Below, one piece after another: positions 1 to 7,155 of a DNA stretch of 7,681 bases. The stretch comes from Lichenicoccus sp964242335 (GTDB lineage: Bacteria > Pseudomonadota > Alphaproteobacteria > Acetobacterales > Acetobacteraceae). Location: contig CAXTAY010000070.1 of the NCBI GenBank assembly GCA_964242335.1, positions 1-7,681 of the forward strand, read 5' to 3'. Below the pieces are notes generated by a model that was not told where the DNA came from, did no database searches, and saw only the letters and a program-made list of their open reading frames with translations. The position numbers and the translations under genes were made by a program. How positions within the stretch are numbered: position 1 is the first letter of the stretch; each line of letters starts with the position of its first letter.

Positions 1-1
1 C

Positions 2-1948
2 ATCGCCACCGGCTTCGTGGTCGACGACGCCATCGTCATGATCGAGAACATCGCGCGCTACGTCGAGCAGGGCGAGGCGCCGCTGGCCGCCGCACTGCGC
101 GGCTCCGGCGAGATCGGCTTCACCATCATCTCGCTCACCGTGTCGCTGCTGGCGGTGCTGATCCCGCTGCTGTTCATGGGCGACGTGGTCGGGCGCCTGT
201 TCCACGAGTTCGCCGTGACCCTGGCGATGACCATCGTGATCTCGGCGGTAGTCTCGCTCACCCTGGTGCCGATGCTGTGCGCGCTGCTGGTCAAGCACCG
301 TCCGGCGCAGGCTCGCAACCGCCTCGACCTCGCCGCCGAGCGTGGTTTCGAGTGGCTCATCGGACGCTACGACCGCGGGCTCGGCTGGGTGCTGGACCAC
401 CAGAAGCTGACGCTGGCCGTCGCCCTGCTGACGCTGGGGCTGACCTGCGTGCAGTACGTGGAGATCCCCAAGGGCTTCTTCCCGGTGCAGGATACCGGTC
501 TGATCCAGGGCATCTCGTATGCGGCGCAGGACATCTCGTTCGGCGCGATGGCGAGCAAGCAGCAGGCGCTGGCGGATACGATCCTGCGCGACCGCGACGT
601 CGTCGACCTATCGTCCTTCATCGGCGTCGACGGCACCAACGCCACGCTGAACAGCGGCCGGATGCTGATCTCGCTGCGGCCGCGCGACCAGCGGAGCGAC
701 GACGCGAGCGCCATCATCCGCCGGCTGGAGCAGGAGACACAGTCGCTCGCCGGCATACGCATCGCCATGCAGCCGGTGCAGGACCTGACCATCGACAGCA
801 CCATCGGCCGCGCCCAGTACCTGTTCTTCCTGGAGAACCCGGATCAGACCCTGTTCGACGCCTGGGTGCCGCGCCTGGTCGCCCGTCTGGCCGAGACGCC
901 GCAGTTCCGCGACGTCTCGAGCGACCTCACCCGGCAGGGTCGGGTGCTGCAGATGACGATCGACCGGCAGACCGCGGCACGGTTCGGGATCACGCCGTCC
1001 AGCATCGACAACGCGCTCTACGACGTGTTCGGCCAGCGCATCGCCTCCACCCTCTACACCCAGTCGAACCAGTACCGGGTGATCCTGAACGCCGACCTGC
1101 ACGACCTGCGCAGCCTCGATGCGGCACTCGCCGGGATCTACCTGCCCTCGTCCACCGCCAGCACCGGACAGGTGCCGCTGTCGGCGATCGTGCAGCCGTC
1201 GGAGACCACCGGACCGCTGCAGATCCAGCATCTCGGCCAGTTCCCGTCCACCTCGATCTCGTTCAACCTGGCACCCGGCGCCTCGCTCGACAGCGCGGTG
1301 GCCGCGATCTCCCACGCCGAGCGCGACATCGGCCTGCCGGACAGCTTCCAGACCGCGACCCAGGGCGCGCTGTCGGCGTTCCAGAAGTCGCTCGGCAACG
1401 AGCTGCTGCTGATCGCCGCCGCCCTGGTCGCGGTCTACATCGTGCTCGGCGTGCTCTACGAGAGCTTCCTGCACCCGCTCACCATCCTCTCGACGCTGCC
1501 GTCGGCCGGCGTCGGCGCGCTGCTGGCGCTGCGCCTGGTCGGCTCCGATCTCGACATCATCGGCATCATCGGCATCATCCTGCTGATCGGCATCGTCAAG
1601 AAGAACGCGATCATGATGATCGACTTCGCGCTCGCCGCCGAGCGCGAGGAGGGCCGCAGCCCGCGCGAGGCCATCCACCAGGCCTGCCTGCTCCGCTTCC
1701 GGCCGATCCTGATGACCACGCTGGCGGCGATGCTCGGCGCGCTGCCGCTGATGCTCGGCACGGGTGCGGGCTCGGAGCTGCGCCGCCCGCTCGGGCTATG
1801 CATCGTCGGCGGCCTGCTGGTGAGCCAGCTGCTCACCCTGTTCACCACCCCGGTGATCTACCTCGCCCTCGACCGCGCCGCCGAGCGGCTGTTCCACCGC
1901 CGGGCGAACCGCGACACCGGCGATGCCCGGCCGGCACCGGCGGAATGA
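2..1948 (+). CDS. mdtB: MdtB/MuxB-type RND multidrug efflux transporter, inner-membrane subunit (3' part, 5' end outside window)
   Basis: This is a proton-driven inner-membrane pump subunit of the RND superfamily (HAE1 family). In E. coli, MdtB works with MdtC as a heterotrimer joined to the adaptor MdtA and an outer-membrane channel. The frame is open to the window edge, so the first third (TM1-3 and first periplasmic loop) is missing; 648 residues are visible. Visible residues 8-9 are the TM4 Asp pair of the proton relay (VVDDA). GEIGFTIISLT and LIPLLFMGD follow in TM5-6, then IPKGFFP at the start of the second porter loop, LGVLYESF/HPLTILSTLPSAGVGA in TM8-9, the TM10 lysines at 533-534 (IVKKNAIMMIDFA) and the TM11 Arg at about 565 (RFRPILMT). 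LAAEREEG and SELRRPLG match MdtB more closely than MdtC. No frameshift or internal stop is seen. It is followed at 28 bases by mdtC, so the two are almost certainly co-transcribed. Substrates cannot be read from sequence. Confidence 0.95.
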   Translation: MATGFVVDDAIVMIENIARYVEQGEAPLAAALRGSGEIGFTIISLTVSLLAVLIPLLFMGDVVGRLFHEFAVTLAMTIVISAVVSLTLVPMLCALLVKHRPAQARNRLDLAAERGFEWLIGRYDRGLGWVLDHQKLTLAVALLTLGLTCVQYVEIPKGFFPVQDTGLIQGISYAAQDISFGAMASKQQALADTILRDRDVVDLSSFIGVDGTNATLNSGRMLISLRPRDQRSDDASAIIRRLEQETQSLAGIRIAMQPVQDLTIDSTIGRAQYLFFLENPDQTLFDAWVPRLVARLAETPQFRDVSSDLTRQGRVLQMTIDRQTAARFGITPSSIDNALYDVFGQRIASTLYTQSNQYRVILNADLHDLRSLDAALAGIYLPSSTASTGQVPLSAIVQPSETTGPLQIQHLGQFPSTSISFNLAPGASLDSAVAAISHAERDIGLPDSFQTATQGALSAFQKSLGNELLLIAAALVAVYIVLGVLYESFLHPLTILSTLPSAGVGALLALRLVGSDLDIIGIIGIILLIGIVKKNAIMMIDFALAAEREEGRSPREAIHQACLLRFRPILMTTLAAMLGALPLMLGTGAGSELRRPLGLCIVGGLLVSQLLTLFTTPVIYLALDRAAERLFHRRANRDTGDARPAPAE

Positions 1949-1964
1949 CCGGCCGAATGACCGG
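1943..1964 (+). repeat. 12-base-period tandem duplication in the mdtB-mdtC junction
   Basis: The 10-mer GAATGACCGG occurs at 1943-1952 and again at 1955-1964, a period of 12 bases, and a third degenerate unit (GGCGGAACGC) follows. The first copy carries the mdtB stop codon within an ATGA overlap. The second copy lies entirely in the gap before the mdtC start. Because the period is a multiple of three, adding or losing a unit would change spacing without changing frame. A small replication-slippage duplication is the simplest explanation. Confidence 0.6.
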
Positions 1965-1980
1965 CGGAACGCGCGCTTGA
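1945..1980 (+). other. Possible coupling mini-frame between mdtB stop and mdtC start
   Basis: An 11-codon frame opens with the ATG that overlaps the mdtB stop (ATGA at 1945-1948). It closes with a TGA at 1978-1980 that overlaps the proposed TTG start of mdtC (TTGA at 1977-1980). It has a second in-frame ATG at 1957. Ribosomes finishing mdtB could in principle reinitiate here and be delivered to the mdtC start. The geometry is directly visible, but the coupling role is inference and the arrangement may be chance. I do not claim the peptide is functional. Confidence 0.3.
1963..1968 (+). promoter_or_regulatory. Weak ribosome-binding site supporting the TTG start of mdtC
   Basis: GGCGGA ends 8 bases before the TTG at 1977. 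It is a partial Shine-Dalgarno match at good spacing. The alternative in-frame ATG at 1923 lies inside mdtB and has only GC-rich sequence without a clear purine tract upstream. This favours the TTG start. Confidence 0.45.
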
Positions 1981-4900
1981 ACATCTCGTCGCCGTTCATC
2001 GCCCGGCCGGTGGCGACGACGCTGCTGCTGATCGCGATCGCGCTCGCCGGCGTGCTCGGCTACGCCAAGCTCCCGGTGTCGCCGCTGCCCGAGATCGACT
2101 TCCCCACCATCAGCGTGCAGGCCCAGCTGCCCGGCGCCAGTCCGGACGTGGTCGCGACCAGCCTGGCCGCCCCGCTCGAGCGGCATCTGGGCGAGATCGC
2201 CGACGTCACCGAGATCACGTCGCAGAGCCAGATCGGGCAGACCCGCATCACCCTGCAGTTCGGGCTCGACCGCGACATCAACGGGGCCGCGCGCGACGTG
2301 CAGGCGGCGATCAACGCGGCCCAGGCGGACCTGCCGGCCAACCTGCTGTCGCAGCCGACCTATCGCAAGGTGAACCCGGCCGACGCGCCGGTGCTGATCC
2401 TGGCGCTGACCTCGGGCACGCTCACCCGCGGCCAGATGTACGACGCGGCGAGCACGGTGCTGCAGCAGCAGCTCTCGCAGATCGACGGCGTCGGCCAGGT
2501 GATCATCAGCGGTGCCGCGCTGCCGGCGGTGCGGGTGGAGCTGGATCCGCTGGCGCTGTTCCATGCCGGCATCGGGCTGGAGGATGTCCGCTCGGCGCTG
2601 TCGAGCGCCAACGCCAACAGCCCGAAGGGTGACGTCGAGGTCGGCGCGCAGCGCTGGCAGATCACCACCAACGACCAGTCGAACCGTGCCGCCGACTACA
2701 GGCCGCTGATCGTCGCCTACCGCAACGGCGACGCGGTGCGGCTGTCGGACATCGCCGACGTGCAGGACTCCGTGCAGGACCTGCGCAACCTCGGGCTGGC
2801 CGATGGCAAGCCGGCGGTGCTGGTGATCATCTTCCGCCAGCCGGGTGCCAACATCATCACCACCATCGACGGCGTGCGCGCCGCGGTGCCGCGGCTGAAG
2901 GCGGCGCTGCCGACCGACCTCGACATCACCTTCGCCTCCGATCGCTCGACCACCATCCGCTCGGCGCTGAACGATACCCAGCGCACGCTGGTGATCGCGA
3001 TGCTGCTGGTGGTCGGCGTGGTCTACGCCTTCCTGCGCAACGGCCGCGCCACGCTGATCCCGGCGGTCGCGGTGCCGGTCTCGATCATCGGCACCTTCGG
3101 GGTCATGTACCTGCTGGGCTACTCGCTCGACAACCTGTCCCTGATGGCGCTCACCATCGCCACCGGCTTCGTGGTCGACGACGCGATCGTGGTGCTGGAG
3201 AACATCTCGCGCCATCTCGAGGACGGCGTGCCGCGCGTCCAGGCCGCGTTGCGCGGCGCGCGCGAGGTCGGGTTCACCGTCATCTCGATCACGCTGTCGC
3301 TGATCGCGGTGTTCCTGCCGATCCTGCTGATGGGCGGCATCGTCGGCCGGCTGTTCCGCGAGTTCGCGATGACATTGTCGGTGGCGATCCTGGTGTCGAT
3401 GGTGATCTCGCTCACCGCAACACCGATGATGTGCGCGCTGTTCCTGCGCCCGGGCGGCGCGCCGGACGTACTGCGCCGGCCGAGCCTGTTCGCGCGGGTG
3501 CAGAACGGCTACGCGCGCACGCTGAAGCTGGCGCTCGACCACAGCCTGCTGGTGCTGCTGCTGCTGATCGGCACGATCGCGCTGAACGTATGGCTGATCA
3601 CGATCATCCCCAAGGGCTTCTTCCCGGAGGAGGATACCGGGCGGATGATCGGCAGCCTGCAGGCCGACCAGAGCATCTCGTTCCAGCTGATGAGCCGCAA
3701 GTTCACGCAGATGATGGCGATCGTGCAGGCCGATCCGGCGGTGCAGGACGTGGTCGGCTCGACCGGATCGGGCAGCGGCGGAGCGTCCGCGCAGACCAAT
3801 ACCGGGACGCTGTACATCTCGCTCAAGCCGCTGCGCCAGCGCGTCGGCATCGCCCAGGTGATCGCGCGGCTGCGTCGAAGACTGGGACAGGTGCCGGGCG
3901 GCAGGCTGTTCCTGCAGCCGGTGCAGGACATCCGGGTCGGCGCGCGGCAGAGCAACGCCGAATACCAGTACACGGTGCTGGGCGACAGCGCCGCCGAGGT
4001 GCAGCAATGGGCGCCGAAGCTGCTGGCCGCACTCGAGCGCGATCACACCTTCACCGACCTGAACTCGGACCAGCAGCAGAACGGGATGGAGACCAACCTG
4101 GTCGTCGACCGCGACACCGCGTCCCGGCTCGGCCTGACCATGTACCAGATCGACAACACGCTGTACGACGCGTTCGGGCAGCGTTCGGTGTCGACGATCT
4201 ACAACGCGCTGAACCAGTATCACGTGGTGATGGAGGTGGCGCCGCAGTACTGGCAGCGCCCGTCCATGCTCAGGCAGGTCTGGATCAGCACCTCCGGCGC
4301 CCAGCCGGGCGGCTCCGAGACCAGCGCACTCAGCGCCGGTTCGGTCAGCGCAGGCTCGGCGACCGGCGTCACCGCCGCATCGGCGACCGCGGTGGCGCCG
4401 GTCACGACCACGCGCTCCTCCGCCGTCGCCTCGGCGGCGAACCGCAGTGCTGCGATCAGCAACGTCGTCGCGACCGGTGCCGTGACGACGAGCACGACCA
4501 GCGCCGCCTCGAACAACGCGGTGCGCACCGCGGCGCAAGCCGCGATCGCCACCACCGGCAAGGGCAGCGCGTCGAGCGGTGCCGCGGTGGCGACGGCGGT
4601 GGAGACGATGGTGCCGCTCTCGGCGGTGGCGCGCTACGCGCCCGGCAACACACCGCTCGCGGTCAACCACCAGAGCCAGTTCGTGGCCAGCACGATCTCG
4701 TTCAACCTGCCGCCGGGGAAGTCGCTGAGCGACGCAACAGGGGCGATCCAGCGCGCGGTGCAGGCGATCCACCTGCCCGCCGATCTCAGCGGCGGCTTCG
4801 CCGGCACCGCGCAGGTCTATCAGCAATCCCTCGCCAACGAGCAGATCCTAGTGCTCGCCGCACTCGCCGCGATCTACATCGTGCTGGGGATCCTGTACGA

Positions 4901-5363
4901 GAGCTTCGTGCACCCGATCACGATCCTGTCGACGCTGCCGTCGGCCGGCGTGGGCGCGGTGCTGGCGCTGCTGCTGTTCCGGATCCCGTTCACGATCATC
5001 GCGCTGATCGGCGTGATCCTGCTGATCGGCATCGTCAAGAAGAACGCGATCCTGATGATCGACTTCGCGCTGCAGGCGGAGCGCGAGGACGGCATGGACA
5101 GCCGCGAGGCGATCTTCCATGCGGCCGTGATGCGCTTCCGCCCGATCATGATGACGACGACCGCGGCACTGCTGGGCGCGCTGCCGCTCTGCTTCAGCTT
5201 CGGCGAGGGCAGCGAGCTGCGCCAGCCGCTCGGGATCTCGATCGTCGGCGGCCTGCTCGTGAGCCAGGCGCTGACCCTCTACACGACGCCGATCGTCTAC
5301 CTGTATCTCGACCGGCTGCGGCCGGCGGCGAGCCGATCCCGGGCCGCGACGGCACGGGCATGA
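1977..5363 (+). CDS. mdtC: MdtC/MuxC-type RND multidrug efflux transporter with an enlarged periplasmic loop
   Basis: This is the partner pump subunit to MdtB in an inner-membrane RND heterotrimer driven by proton influx. I place the start at TTG 1977, giving 1128 residues, because the protein then begins (f)MNISSPFIARPVATTLL, the usual MdtC N-terminus. The only other in-frame start is ATG 1923, which adds 18 Arg/Pro-rich residues with no family counterpart. TM1 spans about residues 10-30. The first porter loop contains RDINGAARDVQAAINAAQ. The TM4 Asp pair is at 401-402, IPKGFFPEEDTG opens the second loop, DIRVGARQSNAEYQYT lies in the porter domain, the TM10 lysines are at 1021-1022 and the TM11 Arg is near 1053. 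E. coli MdtC is about 1025 residues. The excess is almost entirely one low-complexity insertion at about residues 774-877. All proton-relay residues are present, so the pump looks functional. It follows mdtB in one operon and ends in a gap convergent with guaA. Confidence 0.95.
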   Translation: MNISSPFIARPVATTLLLIAIALAGVLGYAKLPVSPLPEIDFPTISVQAQLPGASPDVVATSLAAPLERHLGEIADVTEITSQSQIGQTRITLQFGLDRDINGAARDVQAAINAAQADLPANLLSQPTYRKVNPADAPVLILALTSGTLTRGQMYDAASTVLQQQLSQIDGVGQVIISGAALPAVRVELDPLALFHAGIGLEDVRSALSSANANSPKGDVEVGAQRWQITTNDQSNRAADYRPLIVAYRNGDAVRLSDIADVQDSVQDLRNLGLADGKPAVLVIIFRQPGANIITTIDGVRAAVPRLKAALPTDLDITFASDRSTTIRSALNDTQRTLVIAMLLVVGVVYAFLRNGRATLIPAVAVPVSIIGTFGVMYLLGYSLDNLSLMALTIATGFVVDDAIVVLENISRHLEDGVPRVQAALRGAREVGFTVISITLSLIAVFLPILLMGGIVGRLFREFAMTLSVAILVSMVISLTATPMMCALFLRPGGAPDVLRRPSLFARVQNGYARTLKLALDHSLLVLLLLIGTIALNVWLITIIPKGFFPEEDTGRMIGSLQADQSISFQLMSRKFTQMMAIVQADPAVQDVVGSTGSGSGGASAQTNTGTLYISLKPLRQRVGIAQVIARLRRRLGQVPGGRLFLQPVQDIRVGARQSNAEYQYTVLGDSAAEVQQWAPKLLAALERDHTFTDLNSDQQQNGMETNLVVDRDTASRLGLTMYQIDNTLYDAFGQRSVSTIYNALNQYHVVMEVAPQYWQRPSMLRQVWISTSGAQPGGSETSALSAGSVSAGSATGVTAASATAVAPVTTTRSSAVASAANRSAAISNVVATGAVTTSTTSAASNNAVRTAAQAAIATTGKGSASSGAAVATAVETMVPLSAVARYAPGNTPLAVNHQSQFVASTISFNLPPGKSLSDATGAIQRAVQAIHLPADLSGGFAGTAQVYQQSLANEQILVLAALAAIYIVLGILYESFVHPITILSTLPSAGVGAVLALLLFRIPFTIIALIGVILLIGIVKKNAILMIDFALQAEREDGMDSREAIFHAAVMRFRPIMMTTTAALLGALPLCFSFGEGSELRQPLGISIVGGLLVSQALTLYTTPIVYLYLDRLRPAASRSRAATARA
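4296..4607 (+). other. Low-complexity Ala/Ser/Thr/Gly/Val-rich insertion within MdtC
   Basis: This stretch encodes about residues 774-877 of MdtC. It sits between a strand ending in VWIST and the conserved MVPLSAVARY segment, where family members such as E. coli MdtC have only a few residues (NNEGKA before IPLSYF). By homology with AcrB this is the periplasmic porter/docking part of the second large loop. The segment is dominated by Ala, Ser, Thr, Gly and Val, has no aromatic residues and only a handful of charged ones, and looks disordered or flexible. It stays in frame, has no stop, and its G+C content looks like the rest of the gene, so it does not look like a recent foreign insertion. Its boundaries are judged from remembered family sequences and may be off by about 10 residues. 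Confidence 0.8.
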
Positions 5364-5406
5364 CGACCGGGTGGTGAGTCAGCCGAGGCGTGGACGGCCT
5401 GCGATC

Positions 5407-5423
5407 CCCGGCGAGCTTCCGGG
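5407..5423. terminator. Weak hairpin in the convergent mdtC/guaA gap
   Basis: CCCGG at 5407-5411 and CCGGG at 5419-5423 can pair as a 5-bp stem with a 7-base loop, directly abutting the guaA stop codon. No T tract follows on either strand, so it is not a classical intrinsic terminator. It is the best candidate in the 60-base gap between the two converging genes. Termination here may instead depend on Rho or on collision of the opposing polymerases. Confidence 0.25.
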
Positions 5424-6995
5424 TCACTCCCACTCGATCGTGCCGGGCGGCTTCGAGGTGATGTCGTAGGTCACCCGGTTGATGCCGCGCACCTCGTTGA
5501 CGATCCGGCCGGCCACGCGGTTCAGGAAGCCCATGTCGAACGGATACACCTCCGCCGTCATGCCGTCGGTGCTGGTCACCGCGCGCAGCGCACAGGCCTG
5601 GTCGTAGGTGCGGCCGTCGCCCATGACGCCGACGGTGCGCACCGGCAGCAGCACCGCGAAGGCCTGCCAGATCGCATCGTAGAGGCCGGCGGCGCGGATC
5701 TCCTCGAGGAAGATGCTGTCGGCGCGTCGCAGCAGCGCCAGGCCGTCGCGCGACAGCGCGCCGGGAATGCGGATCGCCAGCCCCGGTCCCGGGAACGGAT
5801 GGCGTCCGACGATGCTGTGCGGGATCCCGAGCTCGCGGCCGAGTGCCCGCACCTCGTCCTTGAAGAGCTCGCGCAGCGGCTCGACCAGCTTCATGTGCAT
5901 GCGCTCGGGCAGGCCGCCCACGTTGTGGTGCGACTTGATCGTCACTGACGGCCCTCCGGTGAAGCTGACGCTCTCGATCACGTCCGGATACAGGGTGCCC
6001 TGGGCGAGGAAGTCGGCACCGCCGAGCTTGCACGCCTCCTCGTCGAACACCTCGATGAACAGCCGGCCGATGGTCTTGCGCTTGGTCTCGGGATCGGTGA
6101 CCCCTTCCAGTGCGGACAGGAACAGCTCGCTCGCGTCGCGATGCACCAGCCTGATGTTGAAGCGGTCGCGGAAGGTGCGGACCACCTCCTCGCCCTCGCC
6201 GGCACGCAGCAAGCCGTGATCGACGAAGATGCAGGTGAGCTGCTCGCCGATCGCCGCATGGATCAGCACCGCTGCCACCGAGGAGTCCACGCCGCCCGAC
6301 AGGCCGCAGATCACCCGCGACGCGCCGACCTGCTCGCGGATGCGCGCGATCTCCATGTCGCGGAACCCGGCCATGGTCCAGGTGCCGCGGCAGCCGGCGA
6401 CCTCGTGGGTGAAGTTGCGCAGCAGCGCCGCCCCATGCGGCGTGTGCACCACCTCGGGATGGAACATCAGGCCGTACAGCCGACGGCCCTCGTCGGCGAT
6501 GATGGCGTAGGGCGCGCCCTCGCTGACCGCGACCGCGCGGAACCCCGGCGGCAGGCGGCTGACCCGGTCGCCATGGCTCATCCAGACCTGCTCGCGAGCG
6601 CCGCGCTGCCAGGTGCCGCGCAGCAGGGCTGACTCCTCCAGGATGTCGACATGCGCCCGGCCGAACTCGCGCTGCTCGGAGGACACCACCTCGCCGCCGA
6701 GCTGGACGCACATCACCATCTGTCCGTAGCAGATGCCGAGCACCGGCACACCGAGCCCGAACAGCTCGTCCGGCGCGCGCGGCGAGCCCGCCTCCGGCAC
6801 GCTGGAGGGACCGCCGGAGAGGATGATGCCGCGTGGCGCGAACGCCCGGATCCGCTCGATCGTCGTGGCGTATGGCCAGATCTCGCAGTAGACGCCGCTC
6901 TCGCGCACGCGCCGGGCGATCAGCTGGGTGACCTGGCTGCCGAAATCCAGGATCAGGACGCGATCGTCGTGCAGTGTCTGTTCCAGCGGGTTCAT
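5424..6995 (-). CDS. guaA: GMP synthase (glutamine-hydrolysing)
   Basis: This cytosolic enzyme converts XMP to GMP using ATP and glutamine, the last step of de novo guanine nucleotide synthesis. Starting at the ATG at 6995 gives 523 residues, matching the usual length of about 525. The class I glutamine amidotransferase domain spans about residues 10-200, with nucleophile Cys89 in GICYGQ and the His179/Glu181 pair in FHPEVVHTP. The ATP-pyrophosphatase domain follows with its P-loop SGGVDSS at 233-239. The C-terminal dimerisation/XMP-binding domain includes KSHHNVGGLPE (about 354-364), GRHPFPGPGLAIRI (397-410) and the terminal KPPGTIEWE. Every key residue is present and no disruption is seen. 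The frame is open further upstream, with ATGs at 7022 and 7103, but only 6995 has a good ribosome-binding site and the expected MNPLEQTL...RVLILDFGSQ beginning. It is transcribed alone and convergent with mdtC; guaB is not in the window. Confidence 0.98.
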   Translation of the reverse strand: MNPLEQTLHDDRVLILDFGSQVTQLIARRVRESGVYCEIWPYATTIERIRAFAPRGIILSGGPSSVPEAGSPRAPDELFGLGVPVLGICYGQMVMCVQLGGEVVSSEQREFGRAHVDILEESALLRGTWQRGAREQVWMSHGDRVSRLPPGFRAVAVSEGAPYAIIADEGRRLYGLMFHPEVVHTPHGAALLRNFTHEVAGCRGTWTMAGFRDMEIARIREQVGASRVICGLSGGVDSSVAAVLIHAAIGEQLTCIFVDHGLLRAGEGEEVVRTFRDRFNIRLVHRDASELFLSALEGVTDPETKRKTIGRLFIEVFDEEACKLGGADFLAQGTLYPDVIESVSFTGGPSVTIKSHHNVGGLPERMHMKLVEPLRELFKDEVRALGRELGIPHSIVGRHPFPGPGLAIRIPGALSRDGLALLRRADSIFLEEIRAAGLYDAIWQAFAVLLPVRTVGVMGDGRTYDQACALRAVTSTDGMTAEVYPFDMGFLNRVAGRIVNEVRGINRVTYDITSKPPGTIEWE

Positions 6996-7003
6996 CTCGG
7001 TTG

Positions 7004-7008
7004 CCTTC
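7004..7008 (-). promoter_or_regulatory. Ribosome-binding site of guaA
   Basis: On the minus strand GAAGG lies 8 bases before the ATG at 6995. This Shine-Dalgarno-like match is what decides the guaA start over the upstream in-frame ATGs at 7022 and 7103, neither of which gives an N-terminus matching the family. Confidence 0.7.
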
Positions 7009-7034
7009 GGCGGGTCGTGCATGGGAGCGGGCCT

Positions 7035-7062
7035 GGCCGGCTTGCAGCATGGAAGTCCGGCC
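7035..7062. repeat. Inverted repeat upstream of guaA (inner pair)
   Basis: GGCCGG at 7035-7040 and CCGGCC at 7057-7062 are perfect inverted 6-mers separated by 16 bases. A second, overlapping inverted pair is GCTTGC at 7040-7045 and GCAAGC at 7067-7072. In the guaA transcript these could form a hairpin about 40-65 bases before the start codon. They could also be an operator. In DNA this GC-rich, short complementary arms arise by chance fairly often, so the assignment is tentative. Confidence 0.35.
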
Positions 7063-7094
7063 GCACGCAAGCATCGGCTGCGCCACGGAGTGCT

Positions 7095-7116
7095 GGCCGG
7101 CATCCGACCGCCGGCC
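7095..7116. repeat. Perfect 7-bp inverted repeat in the divergent intergenic region (outer pair)
   Basis: GGCCGGC at 7095-7101 and GCCGGCC at 7110-7116 form a perfect 7-bp inverted repeat with an 8-base loop. It lies about 100 bases upstream of the guaA start and about 40 bases upstream of the small exported-protein gene. It could be a protein-binding operator for either divergent gene or an RNA hairpin in a long guaA leader. There is no adjacent T tract, so it is not an obvious terminator or attenuator. Confidence 0.4.
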
Positions 7117-7125
7117 TAGGCTGCG

Positions 7126-7131
7126 TACGAT
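7126..7131 (+). promoter_or_regulatory. Possible -10 element for the small exported-protein gene
   Basis: TACGAT matches 4 of 6 positions of TATAAT, including the important first, second and last bases. It lies 24 bases before the ATG at 7156. No convincing -35 hexamer is found at 16-18 bases upstream (TCCGAC at 7103-7108 is poor). This is a weak candidate only. I found no credible guaA promoter on the opposite strand. Confidence 0.25.
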
Positions 7132-7155
7132 CCTCGACCAGCACCGGATCCCGCC

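Noticed and set aside
277..1980. A 567-codon plus-strand frame overlapping mdtB in another phase
   Set aside because: Its Arg/Pro/Ala/His-rich translation is a phase shadow of mdtB. Only its last 12 codons matter, as the junction mini-frame described separately.
4220..4561. A minus-strand 113-codon frame opposite the MdtC insertion, rich in Ala and Val, suggesting a hydrophobic protein
   Set aside because: Ala/Val richness is the direct complement of Ala/Ser/Thr/Asn codons in the insertion. There is no ribosome-binding site or independent coding signal.
4296..4607. The MdtC insertion as a mobile element or intein
   Set aside because: There are no intein splice motifs, no terminal inverted repeats or target duplication, no obvious composition shift and no internal coding frame of its own. 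It reads as a low-complexity expansion.
1842..4826. A 994-codon open frame on the minus strand, antisense to mdtC
   Set aside because: Its product is Arg/His/Asp/Gln-rich with no recognisable domain. It is the expected shadow of a GC-rich gene whose codon bias removes stops from the antisense frame. The plus-strand frame carries unmistakable RND motifs throughout.
6996..7155. A purine (guanine or xanthine-type) riboswitch upstream of guaA
   Set aside because: I could not find a recognisable conserved purine-aptamer core or the loop sequences expected. Only short GC-rich inverted repeats are present.
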